From positions 393,008 through 457,007 of the forward strand of contig ML976700.1 of assembly GCA_010015655.1 (NCBI GenBank): a DNA stretch of 64,000 bases. The letters run 5' to 3'. Under the pieces are notes generated by a model, which was given only the letters and a program-made list of their open reading frames with translations, was not told where the DNA came from and ran no database searches. Positions 21,793 to 33,710 of this stretch are shown here, piece by piece (position 1 is the stretch's first letter; each line of letters opens with the position of its first letter). Position numbers and translations under genes: made by a program. Origin of the DNA: Bimuria novae-zelandiae CBS 107.79 (taxonomy: Eukaryota; Ascomycota; Dothideomycetes; Pleosporales; Didymosphaeriaceae).

Positions 21793-23368
21793 AAATATTT
21801 AAAAAATTATAAAAATAACTTGCTAAGTCGCGAATAAATACGCTATTCTTAGGCTATAATAGGTAGTATAAAAGGTGCTAGGTAACTATTTAGTATATTA
21901 TAAAAATAAGCCTAAAAGATATAAGCCCGATAGTCTTTTATTACTACTATAGCCGCCCCTAAGACTATAGTCTAGCGTAATTATAGACTTTATTATAAAG
22001 TTCCTAGTATTATTAGCACTAAGAAATAACGCCTCTATAATTTTATTTTAGTTATAGTAATTTACCGTACTAAGAAATTAAGATTTATGCTAATTACGGA
22101 ATTTGTATTAGTGAAAGAGTTAGCCTATATAGTAAAATAAGAACTTATATCTTAGGTTAGACAACTAAATAAGTTTATTACTAATAAAGCTAAGATATTC
22201 ACATCTTTATATTAGACCACGTTTACCACTATATTTAGTATTAAGCATAAGCTCACGACGAGCTTCCACCTAGAAATAAATAGATAAATAGAATAAATTA
22301 ATTAATTACTAGAATAATACCTTTAAATATATATAAATAAGCTATAGGATAATTAGGTTAAGCTACTATTAATAGCTTAACTAGTATATAATAGCGTAAG
22401 ATTAGCGACTATAAGGTACTTACTCTACTATGCCAACCACGGATACAAGCCAATAATCTACTAAGATCTATTAAATATTAAAAGCGTTGCAAAGAAGGTA
22501 GCTAACAAAGCAGAACTTATAAAGAACTTATATAAGACGCTACGTGAAAATATTGCCTAGCAAAATATATAAATAGTAAGAAATGTAAATAAGGAAAGAA
22601 TTAAAAAACTAACTTTTTAAGAGAAAAATAAAATCCTTCTATTATAAAGATTTTTGAAAATAATTAGGCTAAGTAAAAATTTAAATACTATTTAAAAAGG
22701 ACTATTTAAAATTTAAGAAATTAAAGGCCTAATTAATTTTAAACTATAATTACTTATAGATATATATATACACCTAGTTTTCTATAAATTATTATTAGAA
22801 CTAGCACCACCAGACGCCGAGTTAGAATTATGACTAAAATTTAAAGATAAAGAATATAAGGTCAAGGTAATTAGGGATCTATAAAAGATTAAATATTAGT
22901 ATAAGCACTTAGTAAAATAATAAGGATGGCTAGAGAGTTATAATATATAGGAACTAGTATAAAACCTCACGAACTATAAGACATCGCTAGAGAGATTCCA
23001 CGAGGAGCATCTAAAGACGCTGCGACTAGATTAGTAAGAAACTTGAAAAAGAAAAAAAAATACAAACGAGTTAAAAGGAATAAATAAGCTAGCCTATAAC
23101 TAGCCTAAATTAGATATAGGTAGTAGTAATAAAGTTAAAGTAAGGACGCTAGTAGCTATACTTTAAAAAAAATTAAAGATCTTAGTAGTACGCTTGGGCT
23201 TCTTCAACTCTTTTATTAATATAATCTTTTTTAGCTTATAATAATATTCTCTTTCTTAAATATTAAATAACTTTTACATCTTCTAAGCAAGCTCCTCTTT
23301 TAAACGTAGAATATTACCCTAAAAATAACGCTACTCTACCTTTAGCTCCTAACGCTTAGTCCGCGTTA

Positions 23369-24652
23369 TAGTACTAGGACATTAGTCTATTGATACCGAA
23401 AATTTCAACTTTTTTAATAGTAATTTTACGGCCTTAATTAAATACTATTTTAATATTTTAGTTGCTAGCCTCTAGCTTTTATTACTACCTATATTCTCCT
23501 TAGCATGGAATTAGTAAGCTTTTTTTTATAAGACCCTAGGGCAAGACTCGCTAAGCTTCTTAAGTAACGTTAATAAATATGTCTCTATTAATCTACTACT
23601 ACTTTTAGTTCTCTAATTTTAAATATAATTTAATTACCTTTTATTTAAGTGCCTACTAGAGGTGCTTAATTAGATTAAGGTTAGGTAAGTAAGGAGGAAA
23701 ATCTAGAACTTTAACATTTATTACCTCTAGCTAGAGGACTATCTCGTAGGCGGTATAAATTAGTACATTATCTATCTAATAGATAGTATCTTTATCTAAT
23801 ACTAGTAGGAGCCCTTCCTCTAGCGCCCAGATATATGAGCGTACACTGTAGCCATTCCGTGGAGCTTGTGGATCTCGTTCCATTGCGATGAGTTCAGATC
23901 GACCTTTATACCAGAAGCAGGCCTAGAACATTTATACTATCCCCTTCTAAATATCCTCCTCTTTAATCTTATTGTAATCTTATTTTTAGAGTAGCATCTA
24001 AAAAACCTAGATCCTCTTCTTTCCCTTAACTCGCTCCGCTAAGACCTTATTAGAAAAAGTCACGCTTTTAAAGTTAAAATTCTACATCTACTAAGCCTAT
24101 TAACGCCTTAATATTATATATGCTAAAGTGAGCTTAGGCCTCTTCTTTACTATCTAGTTTATAATATAGTATTTCTTAAGTAGCTAATAGAGTGTTTTAT
24201 AATATAGTATTTCTTAAGTAGCTAATAGAGTATTTTATAATAAACCTATACGCCTGTAACTTTAGCCTTTAGCTATATATACTTAATTCTAGGGTGCTAG
24301 CGAGTAATTTAAAAAAGTAATTATTCTTATTAACGTGTAATTTTCTTTAGCTAACTAGATTAAGGTAAAGATTTGGTTATGTTATAGTTATTCTATTACT
24401 TAATTATATTATAAATTATCTTCCGTGTATAGCTAAAACTCGACGTAATAAAAGTTTTTAATTCTTTAGACTTTTTATAAATAATATTTTTGCTTTTTAT
24501 AATTTACTTAATTTATTATTCCTTCTTTAATAATTACTAATTTCTTTGCCAAATTCGCGTTGCATTATAGGTTAGTAGAAGGCTAAAAAGATTAAGGTTA
24601 GGTAGGGATGCACGCGCGGGTCTAGTGTTAATAAACTAATGTCTTGGCACTG
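23369..24652 (-). mobile_element. Tc1/mariner-type DNA transposon, RIP-inactivated, nested in Gypsy-1
   Basis: Element of 1,284 bp with terminal inverted repeats of the CAGTGCC...GACATTAGT type (left copy altered) and TA duplications at 23,367-23,368 and 24,653-24,654. On the minus strand the DDE transposase can still be read: a block like FWYKGRSELIAMERDPQ (about 23,925-23,860) and the catalytic FPPYSPDLNPIEHLW-type motif (about 23,700-23,655, degraded). TAG/TAA interrupt the rest. It sits inside the antisense ORF of Gypsy-1. Confidence 0.88.
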
Positions 24653-24986
24653 TAGAACTAGACTATACTAAATTTTTACCTAAATATAATAAGTATAAAA
24701 TCTAGTAAATAACTTTACTATATATTTTAATTCTTTCTCTTTATAACGTCTGCATAGAGTTAGTATCTTTATATTTATATTAAAAATAGCCTTTATCTAG
24801 TTCTAGCAGCGTTAGTTAGAAGATATTTTTAAAACTTTAGGTATAATTAGGCAGGCAATAAAAAAGGTAAAAAGTAAACTTATAATAAGAACCTTAATAA
24901 CTACTTATATACGCACACGCTAGCACCGCCGCATAATTATAAAATAAAAATAGGTATTAGGATACTTACCCTAGGAGGGAGGATAA

Positions 24987-25436
24987 TATTATAAGCTTAA
25001 AGAACCTAGACTATAACACTATAACTAAAGGTAAATAAGGGGAGATGGATAAGATTATACTATAACTAGCCTACGAGGACTCGCGGGGCTGCTTAGGTTA
25101 GCCAGGATTACGTGACCCCGATCCGACAGTGACCCCGGATTAAGGTGATCCGCCAAGAGGTTTGGATCACCTAGAGATAGAGGAGGAAACAGACTAGTAT
25201 ATAGTATAGTAATAATTCTCCTATTATTATTTCCCTCCTTATAGTTAACTTACATATCATTTGCACGAGTACGTTCTCTATATAAACTAATAGTTATCTT
25301 ATTTATTATAAGATTAAATTATATAGCCACGCGCTAAGTTATCGCATTAAGTTATACTATTAAATAATTTATAAAGTGCTACTTTAGCCTTACCATCCTA
25401 ACCTAGATCGGACCAAGGTGTGAGCGCCTTATAATA
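24987..25436 (+). repeat. Gypsy-1 3' LTR (450 bp)
   Basis: Preceded by a polypurine tract (GGAGGGAGGATAA). Starts TATTATAAGC (RIP-altered TGTTAC), ends TATAATA, and is followed by the TSD CACAG. Confidence 0.9.
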
Positions 25437-25780
25437 CACAGTGTCCTAAGCGCCAAGATTATAGGACATTAGGATCATGTGACTGTACTATAGGATTCTA
25501 CATATACCACGTTTAGAATAATATAGAACTATAGGATATTATAAGATTAGTTATATATAGAAATATCGAGCATGGCCTTCTATACTTGTGTTTAATCTAT
25601 TTATTCATTTATTATCTAGATTTAATTTAAGCTCTTATTTATTTAGCTATAACTTTACTTTTGATTCTAATGCCCTATTAATACGCGTAAGCTATTAATA
25701 TTATTTCCTTAACTTATAGTACTCTTATTTAAGAACTAACGTTAGTCTTTTTTAAAACTAACTATCCTAAAGGGCTTAAT
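25437..25780. repeat. right arm of the long inverted repeat
   Basis: Reverse complement matches about 15,500-15,880, mostly with transition differences. The homology fades outwards, so the exact outer end is uncertain. Confidence 0.65.
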
Positions 25781-27130
25781 ATCTTAAACACCCTTAATAT
25801 AAGTACTATAAGGACCCTTACTTTTTTTATAGCTTTAGGTAGCGCTAGTATTCTGCTAAAAATACTAAGAATAAGGTACATAAATCTAATTTATATAATA
25901 GTAACTATAGTCTCCTTAATACGTCGCTTATATAGCTAGACCTATACTTCTTTAACTAGGATAAAGACTTTAAAGATTAAATTTTTTTCTCTCTATAGTA
26001 ATATGTATACGAGGACTAGCTGAAGAATAGATATGCCTATACCTAATTAAATAAATAAATATGTAATACGATAATATAGATAAGGACTATATAAATAGCT
26101 ATGCTAACGTAGTTAATATTATCAAGAACTACTTTGACTTTAAAAAGTGCGTTAAATAGCTATTTAGAATTACTAATAAACCTACTATAACTAAACGAGC
26201 TATTTAAACTATTAAGTAATAATAATCTATAGCTAAGTGTTGCTAGAATTATCCCTTGTAGGTACCCTGATCGGAAGGATCAGGTGGAACGGACAAATAT
26301 AACACCGAATGCTTGATATAAATATTGCTTTTATAGTAACTTTTCATATGTTACTGACCAATCAATTCGATCTCCGAACTATATACTATCCAGCACGTTT
26401 TACCCTCCACACTAAGTATATAGCTTAACATTATAAGTACGCATATAACTTAACCAGGAAAATAAATCTTTTTAAACTATATATAAATAAGAACTTCAGT
26501 ATAAAATAAGTCAAAGACTTCTACGCAGTGGAATAAAGATTAAAATCCTTAATAAGCTATATAAAACGTTTATGAGGATTAATAAAGAATAGTTTACGCT
26601 ATAAACAGTGTTTCGTAAAAATAAAAGAAATTTAATTTAGATAATAGGCATTTATAGTATATAGGACGATACTAAAAGCACCTTAATAATAATAATAATA
26701 TAACTCTTATAGCTACTAGCATATGAAAGAAATTTAGTTTAATAATCTAAAAAAGGGAATAGGAGAAGTCATAGGCCCTTAAAAGTCTATTTAAGGACGT
26801 AACTCTAATAAAACTTACTAATGAGGAACTAAGACGCGTACCTGCTTTATATATAGTAAACTAGGCTATATTACTAGGAACTATAGATCTAAGAATAAGG
26901 TTATTAAACAGTTAAACATACTGTTTGTTAACGACGCAGACGTAATAAACAAAGAATGGTAATTATTACTCTCTATTACACAGCTTAATATCTAGAATAA
27001 TAACTTAAAGTAATTATACTTACCTAATTTAAGACTATATAAGGATGCTAAAAAAAGACTAGATATAAAAGAAATTAAATTAACTTAATAATCCCTTGCA
27101 TTATACCCAAATAAAAGTAACTAAATAAGG
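25781..27130 (+). mobile_element. degenerate retrotransposon gag-like remnant
   Basis: AT-rich, RIP-altered. On the plus strand one frame around 26,850-26,910 reads as a damaged CCHC zinc knuckle (CFIYSKLGYITRNYRS, with Tyr where Cys/His are expected), followed by a readable acidic stretch (LFVNDADVINKEW), as in retroelement Gag C-termini. No LTRs or boundaries could be set. 25,781-26,260 is unresolved RIP sequence. A GC-normal island at about 26,265-26,411 (TGTAGG...CCACA) looks like a solo LTR but has no TSD. Confidence 0.45.
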
Positions 27131-28140
27131 GAGATAGTAACGTGCATCCACGCGTAACGGAACAACCGTCGTGGCGGAACAAACATAGGTACTTTGAATT
27201 TGAAGCGATAGAACATCTCCCCATGTCCTGGATTTGACTATACTCAACTCAAGTCAGATTCTAAGGCTATTTCTTTAGTGCCATAATGCTGCTTACAAAA
27301 AAGTTACACTTACGTTAAAGTGCGACTGCATAATTTGCAAAGAGCCTCCTCTTAAGTGAAAACCGGCCTTCTACGCCAGAAGATTACAACTAAGCTTCCA
27401 TTACTCTTGCAACCTCTTAAGCGACTCTCTTAAATTTAGAGAACCCTATAGCACTACTACGAAGTAATAATTAGCCATAAGGCTGCGAGGCGCGCTTAAT
27501 TCATGTAGGGTCGCTACCCCAGTTAGTACATCTGATCGGAATGATTACCAATTTTAGCTAGCACAGGATTATGACATAATCGTAACGCAATCTAACGGAA
27601 CAGGTTTGTGGCTGTCAGACCTGTGGCTGTGTAAAGTCTAAGCAAGCGGGCCGACCAAAGCTCCACAGCCTTGTGATCAAACTTGGCTATCTCTCTGGCA
27701 GTCCGTCAACCAGCTCACCTCTTGTAGAATCGCCACCTCATAAGGGTGTGGCCGAAGCGGGTCGGCCATCCTCCCTGCTAGTATCGAGAACACGCCACAC
27801 ATGCAAGCTAACATCAGTGAGTCATAAACCGATGGTACAGCAAGTCAAGTATCTGGTACGCGCTATCGCATATCGCCTTAGCATCGTGTAGCATATCATG
27901 AGGACTTCAAGAGAAGAAATAGAACAAAACCTGAACATAACCCTAATGAATACCTGGTCCAGTACTAACCGCTCTCTGATCAGCTTTGACAGCTGTCAAG
28001 CCTCTATATGCTTGACTGCGGAACAGTATTGGTTAAAGCATGCCACAGTAGTAGTATGCTGTGCACCAAGAGCCTTGACGTACCCACCGTATGCTCGCTA
28101 ATACAGTTCAAGCGCAGCAAGGTAGTGCCGTTGTCGATAG
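27131..28140. other. host DNA, 3' side of the Clr5-TPR pseudogene
   Basis: About 1 kb of mostly GC-normal sequence. Two plus-strand ORFs of 72 and 67 codons (27,673-27,891 and 27,898-28,101) carry no motif and are probably chance. No gene is supported. Confidence 0.5.
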
Positions 28141-28177
28141 AAGAGGAAAGCTAAATGGTATACGCTAGTGAGCGTGT

Positions 28178-28440
28178 CTAGGTGCTCCAGTCCAAGCACC
28201 TTCTCGTATCCTTCCAGTGCTCGTCGATACATCGCTTCTACCCCCTCATACTTTCCCTAGCTCTGCAACACCAATCCAAGGTTGCTGCCGCTGGTAAATG
28301 TGTCTGGATGCTCTAGTCCAAGCACCTTCTCGTATCCTTCCAGTGCCCGTCGATGCATCGCTTCTGCCTCCTCGTACTTTCCCTGGCTTTCCAACAGCAA
28401 TCTAAGGTTATTAACGCTGGTGAGCGTGGCTAGGTGATCC
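28178..28440 (-). repeat. 126-bp TPR-coding repeat units
   Basis: Two nearly identical units (around 28,178-28,290 and 28,303-28,415) with a 126-bp period, each coding one 42-residue TPR. A third, diverged unit lies beyond the LINE at 30,226-30,300. Confidence 0.8.
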
Positions 28441-28444
28441 ACTC

Positions 28445-30224
28445 ATGGAGGGCGCACGAAGCCCCCCAAGATTATAGGAGCTGCGCAGAACCAAAAGGTC
28501 AGCACACGACTCGGGTGGCATATCGCCGCCCTGGAAAAGGCCCTCACGATAGCGGTCAGAGGCGTCGTCCCCGCCTACCGCACCACGCCTACTGCCACGC
28601 TGTATAGAGACGCAGGCATTCCCTTAGCAGCTACGGCGCTTAAAGAGTGCAAGGCGAGGTTCGCTATACACCTATACTACGTTAATAAAGGTTACTTGCT
28701 TATAGCGCGCACGCGACTAACTATAGTATATAAAGGAAGAGGCGCTAGACGCCTGCAGCGCCTACATATAAAAGTTTAACTACTCGTATAGCTATTCGCA
28801 CTAGTACCCCGCCCTATACTACTATAATCGCACTATTCTAACTAGTGCTAAATAGACCCTATAAATAATAAGCCTAAAAAGCTCGCTACTAAAGAATTTA
28901 AATAATAGTAGACAAGCCTGCCTACCGAGACAATTACAGTGTTCTTAGACGGCTCGGAACAGCGCACAGAAAACGGCGAGCGCCACGTAACCTATAAATA
29001 CACTGTGTACCAGGGCCAGAGTCTGCTGTACACAGGCAAAGGCTCCCTTAACACGCGGGCCCACGTCTTCGACGCAGAAGCAATAGGGGCCTAAAGAGGT
29101 CTTTAACACGTGCTATAGACTCAGGCGCACCGCCTAAGCCAGATCTAGATATGTGTAGATAGCACATTAGTTATCTAGGGCATTAGGGAAGACCCCGCGC
29201 CATTATCCTAGTGGGCCTTTATACGCTGCTAGGAAGCTATAGACACCTAGGATATTTAAATCTAATAGTTACTAGGCTACATAGGCATTAAAGGTAATAA
29301 GCTAGCTAATTAGCTAGTAGATAAGGTAGCTAAGGACCTACGCCTACCTATAAGGAAGGTAGCTAACCTTATAATATTAGGTCTATAATCTAATGCGCGC
29401 GTATACGTACGCGCTATATAATAAGAGTGGTGGCACACACGCACACTAAATCTCTCTACATGGTACAACTAGTAGGGCCTAGCATACACCCCCTCTAGGC
29501 AATCGCCGGAGCTGGAGCTTACACGCCCCGCCCTGGCCAAGCTCCTATCCATGAGGACAAGACACGGCAACTACGCCTGGTACCATAAGAAGTTTAAGCA
29601 TGATGAGGAGACCCTCACGTGCACCTGTGGAGTAGACCTGGCCCTAGACTATATTATACACTGCCCACGGATAGTGCGACGCTTTAACTATTAGCTATAA
29701 CGCCTAACACATCCCCTAATAGACACTAGAGAAGGAATATAGTACCTTAGGGCGCTAAGCTTAAGAGAATACGCAACTTTTCTTACACTTAGTATTAATA
29801 ATAGTATATATTAGTAAGTAACTAGCTAACTATGTTATAGGCAAGCGGACGTAAACTCTTGCTTTAAGTAAAATAAATACGCTACTTGCTTATAACTTAC
29901 TAGGGTATCTACTATATAAGACTTAGCTTTCTCTTTTATATACCTATATGCGTGTATATATCTTTCCTTACCTCTAATAAGTCTTGGCATGCTTCTGTAC
30001 AGGACTAGGGGCAGCTAGAAGGCTACCCCCTTTCCCACTATTATCACACAAAGGCCAGATTAAACAGCTGAGTCGCCCCTATCTGGAGAGGGATAGCAGC
30101 AAGAGAGGCCGCTCCTATAGCAGCAGTAGCACTAGCATGAGTGGCCCTTACTAAGTGCAGGGCACGTCTACATACCCCCTGGGAGGTTACATAGGACGTA
30201 AAACCAATACTACTACTACTACTG
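28445..30224 (+). mobile_element. 5'-truncated LINE (non-LTR retrotransposon, RNase H-bearing)
   Basis: Starts ATGGAGGGCGCACG and matches 47,055-48,838 of the longer LINE, so 5'-truncated. It contains the RNase H domain (FLDGSE near 28,950, DAEA near 29,075, CVDS near 29,155), a HCPR-type C-terminal motif near 29,660, and a 3' tail of ACT repeats. The 12-bp TSD GGTGATCCACTC is perfect (28,433-28,444 and 30,225-30,236). It is less RIP-altered than the longer copy, but stops are present. Confidence 0.95.
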
Positions 30225-31743
30225 GGTGATCCACTCCAAGTACCTTCTCACGTCCTTACAACGCTCATTGGTACAATCTCTCAGCCTTGGTGTATAGCCC
30301 TTTGACAGTCTAGTACTTGACTAAGAAGGTCTAAAGCCTTCAGCTTGTCCACTCCGTCGTCCTCGACGCCGCCGCTACCGCTCTGGCTTTCGTGACTCTC
30401 TACTAGCCTACGAATCACCTCCTCTGCCGTCTTATACCTTCCTTACGCGATTAGTAAAACACTCAAATCGTATAGCTTGTCCAAGGACTCCGAAGAGCTA
30501 GTTCCAATCGACGTCTCCACCCTTAAGATTTACTCCTACAGCTACTCTTCCTCATCTTACCTGTATTAGGGTCGTGCATCGACGTCTATCTAGCTTTCAA
30601 GGGCCCTCGAGGTGTGAATAAAGTCTAGTTAGAGGTTTAGAAGAGATCGATACGCTAAGGCTGGACTCTGCCTAGTAAAGACACTGCCTTAAGGCTAGAC
30701 GATACTAGAGACTGTCGACAGGGCAGGGGAAGGCATCTGCGGGCTCTGCGCGGCGTAGTAAACAATCCCTAGCGAGAAGATCTAAGCTACTGGCGAGTGT
30801 ATAGAGATTATCGTGGGAGAGCCCCACTTAGAGATTGTATAGCATCCTACAGCAGACGGCGTGGCTTTAGTATATCAGCGAGGAAGCGCACCTTTTTACG
30901 TCCCAACTTACATATAGCTGGATTCGGAGCGTATAGAAAGCTCTTAACGACGTTATTCCTCTTTATCCATCGTTCAATCTTCTGTAGTAGCACGACGCTG
31001 CCTCGTACTTCGAAGACGAGCTCGGCCTTATTAGTCTTAATAAGCTTCCTTCTCTAGCGCTTCCTTACGATCGCTTGCATTTCCTGCAGCTTAACCTTTT
31101 TGTCCATTCCCTATTGGCTGATGCGCGTTTAGTACTGCCGTACGCTGTCGCCATGTCTGTGTCAGCAGCACGCTTGAAGACTTACTTTACTATCATTGGT
31201 GGGAGCGACGTACTTGGCTTTAAAGCCGTATTCGTCCTCTATCTTCTGCCCTACCTCTAGTAGCGGCAGTCCCTGTGTAAGGTGCAGCTCCAAGATGCGG
31301 TGCTTGTAGGGCTCCCAGGCGTCTGTGTGCAGAGTCGGCGCCTTGCGCTTTCGCAGCTGGGCTGGCGGACCCATGGGCGATATGGGCGCTGCGGGCGCTG
31401 CGAACACAGACTGAGAGTTACCAACAGGCTCCGCATCATGTTGCTTGTCGTTGGGAAGCACTGGACACAGACTGAACGGGTGCGGAGGGTGGGGCTGTGT
31501 GATTGCGGAATGTTCGCTCGGGAACTGTGCCTGCAAGGCGAAACCAAAGGTCCTGTCGACGCTGTAGGCTCCGTATGCTTGTTGGGCAGCGGGGAGATGG
31601 CCTGCAGCATGCGGAAACCCAGGCTGGGGTAAGTCGACCGGTGCCAGATCAGGCGAGTTGCGCAGCGGAAAGTTCATCGTCAGCGCCGCTTCGTGCGTCA
31701 GTCGTGTAAGAAAGCAGAATTGTCCTGCTGCCAGATACTGCAA

Positions 31744-32160
31744 AGAAGAATGTGTCTGTCTAGGACGAAGACAGATCGAAGGGGCGCGTCGTGCTCTATG
31801 TTGCGGTCAGCCGAGAGTCTCTGAAAATGTGTCGCACGACGAGCAACTATGGGCATTGGATGGACGAAGGCGATTGGGCACAGCTCGAAACTACCATTGT
31901 CGCTCGGCAGGGCGGGGCGCGCTAGCGCTCGTGGAGGCTCTCCGCGAGCGCCTGTGCTCAAAGCCGCTGAAGCACTGCACCCGGAGAGCTGTCGCCCCGC
32001 CCGCGATCGCAAAAGTGCAATCTCGCAGGAGTGGGCGGTTAGGGTTAAATGAGAGATCGGAAAGATGAGTTGTAAATTACAGTAGCATTTGGCACCCAGA
32101 ACTCGGCTACAGGAACTCACTCCGCTGCTAATAGAAGCGTATCGTACAACACCACTACTA
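31744..32160. other. host intergenic, left flank of nest 2
   Basis: About 415 bp of GC-normal DNA upstream of the Clr5 gene. Before the insertions it continued directly at 49,562. TA at 32,159-32,160 is the insertion target. Confidence 0.7.
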
Positions 32161-32490
32161 ACGTGTCCGTGCGCGCAACGATCATGTTCGCGCAACGATC
32201 GCGCCAACACCAAAACAACTCGAACTTGAACGCGTCATAACTTAATTAATATAAGGTTAATTAAGGCTATAGTTGCAGCTATTAAAACGCTAAAGCTAAG
32301 AAAAACTTTTTAATATACTAAAATTACTATAAAATATTATATTAATTATCTTACCCTATCGCGATAGTATAAGCAGGTCTAATTATCGCAAATAGCCTAA
32401 GTAATAAAGTAATAAAAGCTTACTCTATAATAAGAGGTAAAGCTTATTAAATATATAAAAGGGCTTACAGCGCGTTACTTACTACCTATA

Positions 32491-32942
32491 TGTTACGACC
32501 ACGAACCCCACAAGGATGAAGAAGCCAGACAATTACGCCAAGAGAGTAATTATTAACAAAGTAGTAGAGTTAACGGGACCTAACGGGGCGCGGGGCAGCT
32601 TAGTTAGTAGTTACGTGACAAAGTCCCGCATAAAGGGAAGTCCTATAGGACTACTGTAGTCCCTGGGACTACAGGGCCTTGGCGGGACTACGAAGAAGGA
32701 ATAGGCTAGTATATAGTATAGCGACTTTCCTATTATTGTTTCCTTTCTCGTAGTTAACTTATATATCTTCTATGCGAGTACGTTCTCCTATACAGACTAA
32801 TAGTTATCTTATTTATTATAAGATTAGATTGTCTAGCCGCGCTAAGTGTCGCATTAACTTATACTACTAAATAATCTATAAAGCACCACGATACCTTACT
32901 GCCCTAACCTAGATTAGAACAAGGTATAAGAGCCTTATAACA
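32491..32942 (+). repeat. Gypsy-2 5' LTR (452 bp)
   Basis: TGTTACGACC to ATAACA. Its partner at 39,127-39,578 has the same length and differs almost only by transitions. Contains nested GGACTAC/GTAGTCC inverted units around 32,660-32,695. Confidence 0.93.
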
Positions 32943-33497
32943 CTTTAACTACCCTACAGTATAATAGCAGGACCTAGTTTGACCACCGTAGCTCCAGCAC
33001 CTAAGGAAAAGACCCTAGGAAAGATAGTTATTAAACAAGTAGCTTAGATAGCCTAGTTACAGGAAATTATTAACTAGATAAGCGAAAAGATAAGCTAATA
33101 GGAAAATGCGAAACATTAACTAAAGGTCCTGAAGCCCGAACCCTATTTAGGAAAGGGTTACCCAGGAACGTTCCTAACCTAGATAGAACTATTTATCCAT
33201 TACAACCTAGGAAAGTTTAATATAGAATAAGATAAGATCCTAGTCACCTGCATAAACATGCAAGACAAGGTAGCTACGTAGGCTAGACTAATAATTAATA
33301 ATTTCCTTAAGAATAGTAAATTAGAGGATTATAGTTTAGACGCCACTAAAGACGCCTTTAAGGACTAGGAGTCTTTTCGTAAGGCCGTGAAAGGAATATT
33401 TAGCACTATTAATAAAGGATATTAAGCCAAAATACGCCTTTAGCGCCTACGTCAGGAGAAATCGGCGGTACTCTATACACTAGAGTTTAAACAGATT

Positions 33498-33710
33498 ATG
33501 GCAGAACTCGAAGGATGGGGAGAAGCCCCACTTATAATTACCTACTATAACGAACTAAAAGAATTGGTTAAAGACGAATTAGTCCACCAAGGAAAAGCAG
33601 ACGACCTAGAAGAACTTATTAACAATGTAATTAAAGTAGATAATTGCCTGTATAAACGCAAGCTAGAAAAACAGCATGGTACTAGGCTACTTACTAGAAA
33701 AGAGAATTAA
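33498..33710 (+). pseudogene. surviving open fragment of Gypsy-2 gag
   Basis: Seventy codons that escaped stops, reading as the C-terminal part of a retrotransposon Gag domain (ITYYNELKELVKDEL, then LINNVIKVDNCLYKRKLE). It is only a piece of the broken element and not an independent gene. Confidence 0.8.

Larger units (their letters stand above)
16305..25436 (+). mobile_element. Gypsy-1, chromovirus-type LTR retrotransposon, RIP-inactivated, with four nested insertions
   Basis: Full-length Ty3/Gypsy element: 450-bp LTRs at both ends and a 5-bp TSD CACAG (16,300-16,304 and 25,437-25,441). Rough order: gag 16,830-18,000, protease about 19,330-19,700, reverse transcriptase 19,900-20,700 (AYLDNVLIYS near 20,495, the usual YLDD), RNase H 20,880-21,280, integrase 21,300-22,620, and a chromodomain-like C-terminus 22,850-23,040. 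Almost every frame is cut by TAG/TAA at Gln/Trp positions. Insertions inside: solo LTR 18,378-18,600, solo LTR 18,784-19,169, a 240-bp insert 21,553-21,792 and a Tc1 element 23,369-24,652. Without these it is about 6,980 bp, close to Gypsy-2. It cannot move on its own. Confidence 0.92.
28141..31743 (-). pseudogene. Clr5-domain / TPR repeat gene, RIP-damaged and split by a LINE
   Basis: Minus-strand gene read from 31,743 (or the better Met at 31,680, MNFPLRNS). A Pro/Ala-rich N-terminus leads to a Clr5 domain (WEPYKHRILELHLTQGLPLL, then YGFKAK). An intron follows (donor GTACGT near 31,212, acceptor ACACAG near 31,158), and the frame resumes as RQY|TRISQ|GMDKKVK with TAA and TAG where Gln and Trp belong. 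Further down, 30,780-30,236 and 28,443-28,141 encode kinesin-light-chain-type TPR units (YEKVLGLEHPDT, KYEEAEAMHRRALEG) repeated every 126 bp (42 aa). A LINE separates the TPR parts and its 12-bp TSD lets them be joined. Joining the Clr5 and TPR parts as one gene is my inference from strand, order and known Clr5-TPR proteins. Confidence 0.7.

Noticed and set aside
21551..21802. 83-codon ORF over the 240-bp insertion as a gene
   Set aside because: It runs across both target duplications into Gypsy DNA, so its ends are accidental; the PCNA-box likeness alone is weak.
26265..26411. GC-normal island TGTAGG...CCACA as a solo LTR
   Set aside because: TG..CA ends fit but no 5-bp duplication is visible and no second copy exists in the window; kept only as a remark.
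28178..28440. Regularly spaced repeats as a CRISPR-like array
   Set aside because: The 126-bp period is a whole number of codons and encodes TPR units; the organism is a fungus.
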